Source: an uncultured Phascolarctobacterium sp.
GTDB taxonomy: Bacteria > Bacillota > Negativicutes > Acidaminococcales > Acidaminococcaceae
Reading direction: 5' to 3'
DNA: 37,557 bases
NCBI GenBank assembly: GCA_947589605.1
Contig: CANQBR010000014.1
Location: 1 to 37,557 of the forward strand
In this document: one piece after another, positions 1-6,746 of the stretch
Numbering within the stretch: the stretch's first letter is position 1
Layout of the letters: each line of letters begins with the position of its first letter
Position numbers and translations under genes: made by a program
The notes under the pieces: model-generated
What the model was told of the DNA's origin: nothing
Databases searched by the model: none
Seen by the model: only the letters and a program-made list of their open reading frames with translations

Positions 1-135
1 GACGTGCTGATCGTTATGGAAGCCATGAAGATGAAACAATTGGTTCCGTCTCCGGTGGCAGGCGTGGTCAAAGAGTACAAAGTGCAGCCGGGTGACCGTG
101 TGAGCGCCGGCGCCGTTTTGGCCATCGTCGAGTAA
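1..135 (+). CDS. Biotin carrier subunit (MadF-like), 3' part only
   Basis: The gene enters from outside the window; 44 codons and the stop are visible. It encodes the C-terminal part of a biotinyl/lipoyl attachment domain with the biotinylation motif EAMKMK, whose second Lys-flanked Met-Lys-Met carries the biotin. It is a near copy of the next gene: over the shared 135 bases only four third-codon positions differ, and the protein is identical. Such carriers move a carboxyl group from a carboxyltransferase to a decarboxylase; the neighbouring madL and madM point to malonate decarboxylation. The adapter could instead serve another biotin decarboxylase encoded to the left. Confidence 0.85.
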   Translation, partial: DVLIVMEAMKMKQLVPSPVAGVVKEYKVQPGDRVSAGAVLAIVE

Positions 136-183
136 AAAGTTTCGTCAAAAGATCAAAACATTTGAGCAAAGGAGAGCAACATC

Positions 184-393
184 ATGGAGATCAAATCTCG
201 CGTACCCGGAAAGATCGTTCGTTTCGAGAAACAAGTGGGCGACAGCGTGAACGTTAAAGACGTGCTGATCGTTATGGAAGCCATGAAGATGAAACAATTG
301 GTTCCGTCTCCGGTGGCAGGCGTGGTCAAAGAGTATAAAGTGCAGCCGGGCGACCGTGTGAGCGCCGGCGCCGTTTTGGCCATCGTAGAATAA
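184..393 (+). CDS. madF: Biotin carrier protein, MadF-like (second tandem copy)
   Basis: A 69-residue single-domain biotin carrier with a Shine-Dalgarno (aaggagag) about 8 bases before the ATG. The biotinyl motif EAMKMK lies at about residues 31-36, between the usual half-domains: VPGKIV near the N-terminus and PVAGVV after the lysine. It lacks the long Pro/Ala linker of acetyl-CoA carboxylase AccB, as expected for decarboxylase carriers. Biotin on the lysine would carry CO2 from the malonyl-S-ACP carboxyltransferase to a membrane decarboxylase. The order carrier-madL-madM matches the madF-madL-madM order I recall for Malonomonas rubra. The gene is a tandem duplicate of the one before it. The symbol rests on context; the biotin domain itself is certain. 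Confidence 0.8.
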   Translation: MEIKSRVPGKIVRFEKQVGDSVNVKDVLIVMEAMKMKQLVPSPVAGVVKEYKVQPGDRVSAGAVLAIVE

Positions 394-464
394 AAAGTTC
401 GAACTGTTTCAAACAGCTGTGAGCAAAAATTTCAAATAACACATATTGATCCCTTTAGTTGTTT

Positions 465-491
465 CACCGCCTGCCCGGGCGGCAGGCGGTG
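465..491 (+). other. Perfect 11-bp hairpin between biotin carrier and madL
   Basis: Arms 465-475 (caccgcctgcc) and 481-491 pair perfectly around a 5-base loop. No T-run follows, so it does not look like an intrinsic terminator. It could be an RNA stability or processing element that lets the small carrier be made in excess over the membrane transporter. Confidence 0.6.
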
Positions 492-523
492 ATAATAAAA
501 AATTGTACTGAGGAGAGATACAT

Positions 524-880
524 ATGGTAATTTACGGTGTAGGTTTACTGGCATTCTGCTATTTGACCGGCATGTATATCGGCGATGTGCTGGGCGCCCT
601 GCTGGGCGTTAAGGCCAACATCGGCGGCGTGGGCTTCGCCATGCTTTTCCTTATCCTTTTGAGCAATAAGGGCATCGACGCCGGCTGGCTGGACAAAAAA
701 TCTCAGGAAGGCATCGCCTTCTGGGCAGCAATGTACATTCCTATCGTTGTAGCGATGAGCTCTATCCAAAACGTGGCAGCAGCCGTCTCCGGCGGCATCG
801 TGGCTTTCTTGGGCGGCCTCTTGGGCTCCGCTCTGGCCTTCTTGCTGATCCCCGTGCTCAGCTCGTTCGCTAAGAAATAA
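524..880 (+). CDS. madL: Malonate transporter subunit MadL
   Basis: A 118-residue, very hydrophobic protein with about four membrane segments (near residues 4-22, 32-48, 66-88 and 93-113). It matches the MadL family in length, in the Gly-rich opening with GMYIGDVLG, and in the segment ending IDAGWLDKKSQEGI. Start: ATG with aggagag seven bases upstream. MadL and MadM together are proposed to import malonate with sodium in bacteria that ferment or decarboxylate malonate. The gene lies 20 bases before madM, so the two are co-transcribed and probably translationally linked. The family call is firm; the transport role is taken from the family. Confidence 0.9.
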   Translation: MVIYGVGLLAFCYLTGMYIGDVLGALLGVKANIGGVGFAMLFLILLSNKGIDAGWLDKKSQEGIAFWAAMYIPIVVAMSSIQNVAAAVSGGIVAFLGGLLGSALAFLLIPVLSSFAKK

Positions 881-900
881 GTAAGATAGGAGGTATCATC

Positions 901-1656
901 ATGAATTTCGGTGCGATGTTCGGCAAAGTCCTGATGTCCAACGGTTTGATCACCGCTTTCGTTATTATCGCCATCACCAACCTTATCGCTTATAAATTGG
1001 CCGGGCTGTCCAAAGGCCGTATCCACGGCAGTGCCGTGGCCATCCTCTTCGGCCTGGTATTGGCCTATATCGGCGGCGGCTCCAAAGGTATCGCCACCAT
1101 TCCTCTTTTCGCCGGCATCGGTATGATGGGCGGCGCTATGTTCCGCGATTTCGCCATCGTATCTACTGCCTTCGGCGCCGATCTGCGGGAGATCAAAAAA
1201 GTGGGCATCGTAGGCGTGCTGTCTTTGGTGTTCGGTCTCATCACTTCTTGGATCGCCGGTGTTGTAGTAGCCTTCGCTTTGGGCTATCGGTCCAGCGTTG
1301 ATCTGGTGACCATCGGCGCAGGCGTCGCCACCTTCGTGGTAGGCCCTGTTACCGGCGCTGCTTTGGGCGCATCCAGCGAAGTTATCGCTATCTCCATCGC
1401 CGCCGGCGTTGTGAAATCTTTGGCGGTAATGATCTTCACTCCTTTCGTGGCCAAGCCTTTGGGCATCAATAATCCTCAGTCCGCTATGGTCTTCGGCGGT
1501 CTGGCAGGCACTACCTCCGGCACTGCGGCCGGTATGGCGGCAGTAGACCCCAAACTGGTGCCTTATGCAGCTATGACGGCAACTTTCTACACCGGCTCCG
1601 GCTGCCTCACCTTCCCCTCTATCTTCTACTTCCTGACCAGGGCTATCTTCGGTTGA
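901..1656 (+). CDS. madM: Malonate transporter subunit MadM
   Basis: A 251-residue polytopic membrane protein starting MNFGAMFGKVL, with a strong Shine-Dalgarno (aggaggt) six bases before the ATG. It has about seven or eight hydrophobic segments and the Gly/Ala-rich stretches typical of MadM, among them IGGGSKGIATIPLFAGIGMMGGAMFRDF, GAGVATFVVGPVTG and GGLAGTTSGTAAGMAAVDPKLVPYAA (quoted in part). It is about the family length and stands directly behind madL. MadLM would bring malonate into the cell for the decarboxylase whose biotin carriers lie upstream. Energy coupling to sodium is inferred from the Malonomonas system. Confidence 0.9.
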   Translation: MNFGAMFGKVLMSNGLITAFVIIAITNLIAYKLAGLSKGRIHGSAVAILFGLVLAYIGGGSKGIATIPLFAGIGMMGGAMFRDFAIVSTAFGADLREIKKVGIVGVLSLVFGLITSWIAGVVVAFALGYRSSVDLVTIGAGVATFVVGPVTGAALGASSEVIAISIAAGVVKSLAVMIFTPFVAKPLGINNPQSAMVFGGLAGTTSGTAAGMAAVDPKLVPYAAMTATFYTGSGCLTFPSIFYFLTRAIFG

Positions 1657-1688
1657 GCCGGGTCTCGTCCATGTATCGATAAAAAACT

Positions 1689-1741
1689 TTCACCTTTTCG
1701 GGGCGGGTCTTTTTAAAAAAGGCAGGCCCCTGCGAGGTGAA
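1689..1741 (+). other. Long imperfect hairpin between madM and citG-like gene
   Basis: Outer arms ttcacct (1689-1695) and aggtgaa (1735-1741) enclose an inner ggggc/gcccc pairing and a T5/A6 core. Its lower part abuts the Shine-Dalgarno of the next gene, and no terminal T-run follows, so it may limit read-through or translation rather than terminate. Confidence 0.45.
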
Positions 1742-1768
1742 GACAGCAAAGAAGGAGCTGAACGCTGC

Positions 1769-2713
1769 TTGAGCGAAGCTGTGACGGCAAAAAAATTTTT
1801 GAGCACCGAAGAGCCGCTGCAGGCAGCGTATCAGCCGACTTCTTTTTTCACTGCGGCAGACGGTCTGGAAAAGCTGAGCCTTTATCTCAGCCAGGCCATC
1901 ATGCTGGAGGTGTGCGTCCACCCCAAACCGGGGCTGGTGACCCGCTGCAGCCGGGGAGCCCACACGGACATGACCATCCTCACCTTTGCGGCGAGCAGCG
2001 CCGTGCTGGCCCATGCTTTTAAAGAGCTGTTCGAGCTGGGCCGCGCCTTCCCCCGGGGACCGGGGCAGCTTTTTGCCAAAGCCCGAGCATTGGGGGCAGA
2101 GGCGGAAAAAGAATTGCTGAGAGCGACCAAAGGAGTCAACACTCAGCGGGGCATCTTGTTCAGCGGCGGCATCCTCTGCGCCGCGGCAGGGCATTGTCTC
2201 AACGACGAACGGAAAAAGAGAGAACTTCTCGCTACGGTCCGGGCCATGACGAAGGGACTGACGGAGCGAGAACTGCAAGAGGGGAAAAAAAGCAACACAG
2301 CAGGAGAACTTTTATTTCAACGCTACGGGATCAAAGGCATAAGAGGAGAGATCGAAGCGGGTCTTCCCAGCGTGACGGGGCGGGGCCTGCCGGCCTTAGA
2401 AGAAGCCTTCGCAAAAGGCGCCGAGCTCAACGATGCTTTGGTCCACGCTTTCGTCCATCTTATGGCCGTGACGGAAGACAGCAATGTGATCTGGCGGGCA
2501 GGCCTCGAAGGCGCCCGGCAGGTGAAAGAGCAGGCGGAAAAAATTTTGAGCGCGGGCAGCGTCTTCACTGCCCGAGGCAGAGCGGCGCTGGCGGAGGCGG
2601 AAGAGACCTTCGCGGCCCGGCGGATCAGCCCGGGGGGCAGCGCCGATCTCCTTTCCGTGACCATCGCTCTCTATCTTTTGAAACATAAGGAGTTTCCCAC
2701 TGCCATACTCTAG
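1769..2713 (+). CDS. Triphosphoribosyl-dephospho-CoA synthase (CitG/MdcB/MadG type)
   Basis: A 314-residue protein of the CitG family. It uses ATP and dephospho-CoA to make 2'-(5''-triphosphoribosyl)-3'-dephospho-CoA, the precursor of the prosthetic group on the acyl carrier subunit of malonate or citrate lyase-type enzymes. Family signatures are visible: EVCVHPKPGLVTR followed by GAHTDM (about 48-68), GVNTQRG and the SGG turn (about 122-133), YGIKGIRGE (about 190-198) and SPGGSADLL near the C-terminus. The start is TTG with aaggag 10 bases upstream. Context after madLM argues for the malonate enzyme (MadG/MdcB) over citrate lyase; no citX or lyase subunit is in view. Confidence 0.85.
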   Translation: MSEAVTAKKFLSTEEPLQAAYQPTSFFTAADGLEKLSLYLSQAIMLEVCVHPKPGLVTRCSRGAHTDMTILTFAASSAVLAHAFKELFELGRAFPRGPGQLFAKARALGAEAEKELLRATKGVNTQRGILFSGGILCAAAGHCLNDERKKRELLATVRAMTKGLTERELQEGKKSNTAGELLFQRYGIKGIRGEIEAGLPSVTGRGLPALEEAFAKGAELNDALVHAFVHLMAVTEDSNVIWRAGLEGARQVKEQAEKILSAGSVFTARGRAALAEAEETFAARRISPGGSADLLSVTIALYLLKHKEFPTAIL

Positions 2714-2773
2714 GGACAGGAGCGGGCAGTGCTCCTTAGAATAAACATTTTTATCTTAACACCTCCTAAAAAG

Positions 2774-2809
2774 CACATAGGGTCTGCCGCAAGTGGCGGG
2801 CCTTATGTG
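2774..2809 (+). terminator. Possible terminator after malonate cluster
   Basis: cacataggg (2774-2782) pairs with ccttatgtg (2801-2809) with one G-U, and an inner GC-rich pairing lies between. Only gtgttt follows, so termination would be partial. Confidence 0.45.
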
Positions 2810-2843
2810 TGTTTAAATACGGTTCGAAGAAAGGTACGACATA

Positions 2844-3797
2844 ATGCTGAATTTTGTTTTACAGGCGTTGGAAGGCATCTTCACCATCGTCTTCATCGTG
2901 GGGATAGGCTATGTGCTGAGCGTGAAGGGCTGGTTCGACGAAAAGAGCAGCGCCCTCATCGCCCGCTTGGTCACCACCATCTCCCTTCCCCTCTATATGA
3001 TAGCCAGCCTCACGAAAAATTTTACGGCGGAGCAATTGGCCCGCTTGGCCCCCGACACGCTGCTGCCCATCTGCTCCATGCTGCTGGCCTTGCTCATCGG
3101 CAAAGCAGCCTCCCGCCTCTTTAAGGTGCGGCAGGGACGGCAGGGCATCTTCGCCACCAATTTTTTCATCGCCAACACCATGTTCATCGGTCTGCCGGTG
3201 AACCAGGCCCTCTTCGGCGACGAGAGCATCCCCTCGGTGATGCTCTATTACATCGTCAACCTCGTTTTCTTCTGGACCCTGGGCGTGCAGAACATCGTGG
3301 CGGATGTGGAAGGGAAGGGGAGCAGCCCCTTTTCCGCCGCCGTTTTGAAAAAATTGTGGTCGCCGCCTTTGATGGCTTTCGCAGCTGCTTTGCTGCTCAT
3401 CGTCTTCAGCATCCCTCTGCCTCGCTTTTTAATGAGAGGCTTTCAATATGTGGGCAATCTCACTACGCCTCTTTCTCTGGTCTTCATCGGCATCGAGATC
3501 AGCAAGATCAGCCTGCGCCGCTTTCAGTTCGAGCGGGACATCGTGCTGGGCTTAGCGGGGCGTTTTCTCATCTGCCCTTTGTGCGTGCTGGCGCTGACCC
3601 CTTTCATCGCGGTGGCCCCCATCTCCGTGCGGGTCTTCACTATGCAGGCGGCCATGCCCGCCATGACCCAGATGGCCATCGTCGCCAAACAGTACGGGGC
3701 GGACAGTTCTTTTGCCGCCGCTTTAAGTTTCATCACCATCTTGGGGGGCCTCATCGTCATCCCCGTTTACATGACGGTGGTCAATCTTTGCTTTTAA
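2844..3797 (+). CDS. AEC-family transporter (MdcF-like permease)
   Basis: A 317-residue membrane protein with about ten hydrophobic segments in two halves joined by a polar stretch around residue 150-165. It belongs to the auxin efflux carrier (AEC) family, as shown by the N-terminal VGIGYVLSVKGW, the PLYMIASLTK stretch after the second segment, the NTMFIGLPVNQALFGD motif, and the C-terminal MQAAMPAMTQMAIVAKQYG. Some AEC members (MdcF) carry malonate, and this gene follows a malonate cluster, so a dicarboxylate or malonate substrate is plausible but not proven. A Shine-Dalgarno-like gaaagg precedes the ATG. It would be the second possible malonate carrier here beside MadLM. Confidence 0.75.
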   Translation: MLNFVLQALEGIFTIVFIVGIGYVLSVKGWFDEKSSALIARLVTTISLPLYMIASLTKNFTAEQLARLAPDTLLPICSMLLALLIGKAASRLFKVRQGRQGIFATNFFIANTMFIGLPVNQALFGDESIPSVMLYYIVNLVFFWTLGVQNIVADVEGKGSSPFSAAVLKKLWSPPLMAFAAALLLIVFSIPLPRFLMRGFQYVGNLTTPLSLVFIGIEISKISLRRFQFERDIVLGLAGRFLICPLCVLALTPFIAVAPISVRVFTMQAAMPAMTQMAIVAKQYGADSSFAAALSFITILGGLIVIPVYMTVVNLCF

Positions 3798-3956
3798 GTC
3801 TTTCGTAAAAACACCGGCGTTTCGATCCGGACTTTAAAAATAAAAAGCAAACGGCGAAAAGCGGCAGTGCGAACACTTCGGTCTTTTTGAAAAAGCGAAA
3901 GCTCTGCGGCCTTACGCCGATGCAAAAATGCAAAACTTGAGCAACGGAGGTATTTT

Positions 3957-4382
3957 ATGGAGCCCGAGACCTTGATACGCAAAATGTGGAGCACCAATGC
4001 TTTTATGAACGTGTTGAAGATCGAGATCGAAGAAGTGCACTGCGGGGGCTGCACTCTGTCGATGCCCATCGACTTCGATATCCACACCAATCATTGGCTG
4101 GGGGTGCACGGGGGTGCCTTGGCGGCTTTCGCCGACTGCGTCAACGGCATCACCTGCGCATCGGTGGGGAAGATGGCCGCCACTTTGAACATGAACATCA
4201 ACTATCTGGCGGGCGCCAAAGGCTTCGAGAGCCTTCGCTGCACCGCCGAGATAGTGCACAAGGGGCAGTCCACCATCAACATCCGCGCCCGCATCAGCGA
4301 AGGAGAGACCCTCATCGCCGAGGCTGCCAGCATCATGTTCGTGATGGGGCCGGTGGCGGAAAAACTGCCGGAAGAGTGGTAG
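3957..4382 (+). CDS. PaaI-family hotdog-fold thioesterase
   Basis: A 141-residue single hotdog domain. The signature HGGALAAFADCVNG (about residues 51-64) carries the HGG and the acidic residue used for thioester hydrolysis in the PaaI/4HBT subgroup, followed by NMNINYLAGAKG on the second strand. Such enzymes hydrolyse acyl-CoA thioesters in the cytoplasm; the substrate cannot be read from sequence. Start: ATG with ggaggt six bases upstream. It lies 159 bases behind the AEC gene and 73 before the TauE/SafE gene on the same strand, so it may be a separate small unit. There are no visible defects. Confidence 0.8.
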   Translation: MEPETLIRKMWSTNAFMNVLKIEIEEVHCGGCTLSMPIDFDIHTNHWLGVHGGALAAFADCVNGITCASVGKMAATLNMNINYLAGAKGFESLRCTAEIVHKGQSTINIRARISEGETLIAEAASIMFVMGPVAEKLPEEW

Positions 4383-4455
4383 GCATTTTCTGAAAGGGGC
4401 ACGGGCGGCAGGAGCGGGCCTCCTCTTGTCGAAATGATAACGAGAGGAGGACAGT

Positions 4456-5190
4456 ATGAGCTTCACTATCTATGCGGTGGCCGCTTTGGCGGTGCTGGCC
4501 GCTTCTTTTTTCACCACGGTGAGCGGCTTCGGCTTCGCCCTCATCGCCCTGCCCCTTTTGACCTGCGTGCTCTCGGTGAAGACCGCCATCATTTTGGTGC
4601 TGGTCCTCTCTATCGCCGCCCGCATCTTCAACATGCTGCAGACCCGCAGCTCTTGGCAGGGGCGGGTGGTGTTCACGCTTTTTCTGGGGAGCATGGTCGG
4701 TGCATTGCCCGGGGCCTTGGCTCTTAAATATCTGCCCATGGCCCAGGCGGAGCTGCTTTTGGGCGGCGTCATCGTGGTGGCCGCTTTTTTTATGAACCGC
4801 CACACTTATTTTCCCGTGAAAAACAAAAAGCTCGGCCGTTTGGCGGCGGGCTTCGTCAGCGGGCTCTTCGGCACCGCCACCGGCGTCAGCGGCCCGCCCA
4901 TCGTCCTCTACTGCCTCAACGAGGGCATGGAGAAGACCGCCATGCGCTCCAACATGATCTGGTATTTCGGCCTGCAGTCGTTTTTCACGCTGCTGGTGAA
5001 TTATTGGGCAGGCAACACGAAAACGGTGACGGATTGGCTGCTCTTGGCGGCTCTTTTGCCGGCCATGTTTTTGGGCGTGGTGCTGGGCAACAGAGCTTTT
5101 AAAAAGATCGATCAGGCTCTCTTTCAAAAACTGGCGTTGGCGGCGGTGGCCGCAGGCGGCGTCAGCCTTTTGGTCCACGGCCTGCTGTAA
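4456..5190 (+). CDS. TauE/SafE (TSUP) family sulfite or organic anion permease
   Basis: A 244-residue membrane protein with about eight hydrophobic segments and the two-fold repeat typical of the family. The first half has SGFGFALIALPLL, the second GTATGVSGPPIVLY (about residues 138-151). TSUP proteins export or import sulfite, sulfonates or related anions; the substrate is not predictable here. A strong Shine-Dalgarno (gaggagga) stands six bases before the ATG. The gene ends just before an intrinsic terminator, which separates it from the aromatic operon. Confidence 0.8.
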   Translation: MSFTIYAVAALAVLAASFFTTVSGFGFALIALPLLTCVLSVKTAIILVLVLSIAARIFNMLQTRSSWQGRVVFTLFLGSMVGALPGALALKYLPMAQAELLLGGVIVVAAFFMNRHTYFPVKNKKLGRLAAGFVSGLFGTATGVSGPPIVLYCLNEGMEKTAMRSNMIWYFGLQSFFTLLVNYWAGNTKTVTDWLLLAALLPAMFLGVVLGNRAFKKIDQALFQKLALAAVAAGGVSLLVHGLL

Positions 5191-5251
5191 AAGCTGAAAA
5201 AAGAAAGGCGGCGCCGACTGCCGAGGCCGCAGGCCCTCGTCTTTAAAAAGG

Positions 5252-5280
5252 CAACTGTAAATATTTTTACAGTTGTCTTT
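5252..5280 (+). terminator. Intrinsic terminator after the TSUP gene
   Basis: caactgtaaa (5252-5261) pairs perfectly with tttacagttg (5266-5275), loop of four, followed by tcttt and more T-rich sequence. Confidence 0.7.
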
Positions 5281-5318
5281 GTGCTTTAAGAAAAATGTAA
5301 CAAACTTTTCTTTTTTTC

Positions 5319-5347
5319 TTGACGAGGTCTTCAACATAAGATAAAAT
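5319..5347 (+). promoter_or_regulatory. Promoter of the aromatic operon
   Basis: TTGACG (5319-5324), 17-base spacer, TAAAAT (5342-5347). Transcription would start near 5354, giving a leader of about 330 bases before aroF. Confidence 0.8.
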
Positions 5348-5398
5348 GTTTTCAAATCGTCGGCTTCTGCCTTCGAACTATCTTTACAGGTGGATCAG

Positions 5399-5494
5399 AT
5401 GGTCACTTCCGTACAGATCGCCACTGCCTATTACAGCTTTTATTACGCACCGGTCTTTAGCACCGGCGTTTTTGCACGGCGCGTTCAAAGCTAA
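5399..5494 (+). CDS. Tyr/Phe leader peptide of the aro operon
   Basis: A 31-codon frame in the transcribed leader, ATG at 5399, with aggtgg (5388-5393) five bases upstream and a TAA stop at 5492. Residues 11-16 read YYSFYY and two further Phe follow at 20 and 25, so 7 of 31 residues are Tyr or Phe; the four Tyr lie within six codons. This composition is the hallmark of leader peptides that sense charged tRNA by ribosome stalling. Hairpins including a terminator lie downstream (5526-5597) and the first structural gene is DAHP synthase. The leader role is inferred; the frame, start signal and hairpins are seen directly. A T-box was looked for and not found. Confidence 0.8.
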   Translation: MVTSVQIATAYYSFYYAPVFSTGVFARRVQS

Positions 5495-5525
5495 AAGGGC
5501 AGCGGATCCGTAAAGAGTGGCCGAA

Positions 5526-5597
5526 GGTCGGGGCTCATCCAGCCCGGACCGGCAAAGCAGCTTGCAGCAGGCTCATTTACGTGGGCCTGCTTTTCTT
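5526..5597 (+). terminator. Attenuator hairpins of the aro operon
   Basis: The first hairpin is 5526-5535 with 5541-5550 (nine of ten pairs, loop catcc). The second is 5566-5574 (agcaggctc) with 5583-5591 (gggcctgct), nine pairs including one G-U, followed by ttttctt: an intrinsic terminator 85 bases before aroF. Alternative pairings exist: 5544-5550 (ccggacc) matches 5619-5625 (ggtccgg) past the terminator, and 5450-5455 (ccggtc), just behind the Tyr codons, matches 5547-5552 (gaccgg). Which fold is the antiterminator was not computed. Confidence 0.75.
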
Positions 5598-5681
5598 ATA
5601 GGCAGAGCCCGCAGCTAGGGTCCGGATCATCGGTAAAAGTGCAGTCAAGGCGGTCCCAAAGCAAGAAAAGGAGAGGAAAAC

Positions 5682-6695
5682 ATGGTAATCGTATTCAAAC
5701 CCGGCGCAACTCTTGAGAGCAAAAACAAGATCAGAGCCAACCTGGAGGCCAGCGGCTTCCAGATCAACGAGATCAACGGCGTCAACATGACCATCTTCGG
5801 CATCATCGGCGACACCAGCGTGCTGGACATCAACCAGTATCGGGTGGACGACAGCGTCGAGAAAGTGATGCGGGTGCAGGAGCCTTTCAAACGGGCCAAC
5901 AGGATGTTCCACCCTGAAGACAGCATCGTGAAGGTGGCCGGCATACCGGTGGGCGGCAACAAACTGCAGGTGATCGCCGGGCCCTGCTCCGTAGAGAGCG
6001 AAGAGCAAGTGTGCCAGATCGCCGCAGCGGTGAAGATCGGCGGCGCCGGCATGCTGAGAGGCGGCGCCTTCAAGCCCCGCACTTCGCCCTATTCCTTCCA
6101 AGGTTTGAAAGAATTGGGCCTCGATTATTTGAAGGCCGCCCGGGAGGCCACCGGTCTGCCCATCGTTACCGAGATCATGAGCGCCGATATGATCGAGCGC
6201 TATGTAGAAGACGTGGACCTGATCCAAGTGGGCGCCCGCAATATGCAGAACTTCAGCCTTTTAAAAGAGCTGGGCAAGATCAGAAAACCCATTTTATTGA
6301 AGCGGGGCCTGTCTGCCACCATCGAAGAGTGGATCATGAGCGCCGAATACATCATGGCCGGGGGCAACGAAAACGTCATCCTCTGCGAGCGGGGCATCCG
6401 CACCTTCGAGCAGTATACCCGCAATACTTTGGACCTGAGCGCCATCCCCGCCGTGAAAAAATTGTCCCATTTGCCGGTGATCGTAGACCCCAGCCATGCC
6501 GCCGGCATGTGGTGGATGGTAGAGCCTTTGGCCAAAGCTGCGGTGGCAGTGGGAGCCGACGGCCTCATCATCGAAGTGCACAACAATCCCGAATGCGCTC
6601 TTTGCGACGGCGCTCAGTCTTTGAAGCCGGAGCGTTTTGCCCGCCTCATGGGCGAATTGAAGGGCATCGCCCGCATCGTAGGCAGAGATCTGTAA
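5682..6695 (+). CDS. aroF: 3-Deoxy-7-phosphoheptulonate (DAHP) synthase, type I beta
   Basis: A 337-residue enzyme that condenses phosphoenolpyruvate and erythrose 4-phosphate, the first step of the shikimate pathway. Residues 1-70 form the ferredoxin-like regulatory domain found in Thermotoga-type enzymes, which usually mediates Tyr/Phe feedback. The barrel follows with GPCSVES (about 97-103), GGAFKPRTSPYSFQG (about 123-137), QVGARNMQNF, LLKRG and DPSHAAG, together giving the metal and substrate ligands. Start: ATG with aaggagagg six bases upstream. It is the first gene behind the Tyr/Phe leader and attenuator, so both transcriptional and allosteric feedback are likely. The subtype call is firm; the symbol aroF is one of several used (aroG, aroA in Bacillus). 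Confidence 0.95.
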   Translation: MVIVFKPGATLESKNKIRANLEASGFQINEINGVNMTIFGIIGDTSVLDINQYRVDDSVEKVMRVQEPFKRANRMFHPEDSIVKVAGIPVGGNKLQVIAGPCSVESEEQVCQIAAAVKIGGAGMLRGGAFKPRTSPYSFQGLKELGLDYLKAAREATGLPIVTEIMSADMIERYVEDVDLIQVGARNMQNFSLLKELGKIRKPILLKRGLSATIEEWIMSAEYIMAGGNENVILCERGIRTFEQYTRNTLDLSAIPAVKKLSHLPVIVDPSHAAGMWWMVEPLAKAAVAVGADGLIIEVHNNPECALCDGAQSLKPERFARLMGELKGIARIVGRDL

Positions 6696-6746
6696 ACGAC
6701 GCATTGTATTCGAACGAGCAGTACGGCAGCACGGAGGTAAAAAATT

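Noticed and set aside
3881-3898. 18-base sequence gtctttttgaaaaagcga, found again at 32940-32957
   Set aside because: It is a low-complexity T/A hairpin in two gaps downstream of genes; two copies are too few to claim an element, though a genome search would be easy.
5354-5681. T-box riboswitch before aroF
   Set aside because: The T-box core (AGGGTGGTACCGCG-like) and specifier stem-loop are not present; the leader peptide explains the region better.
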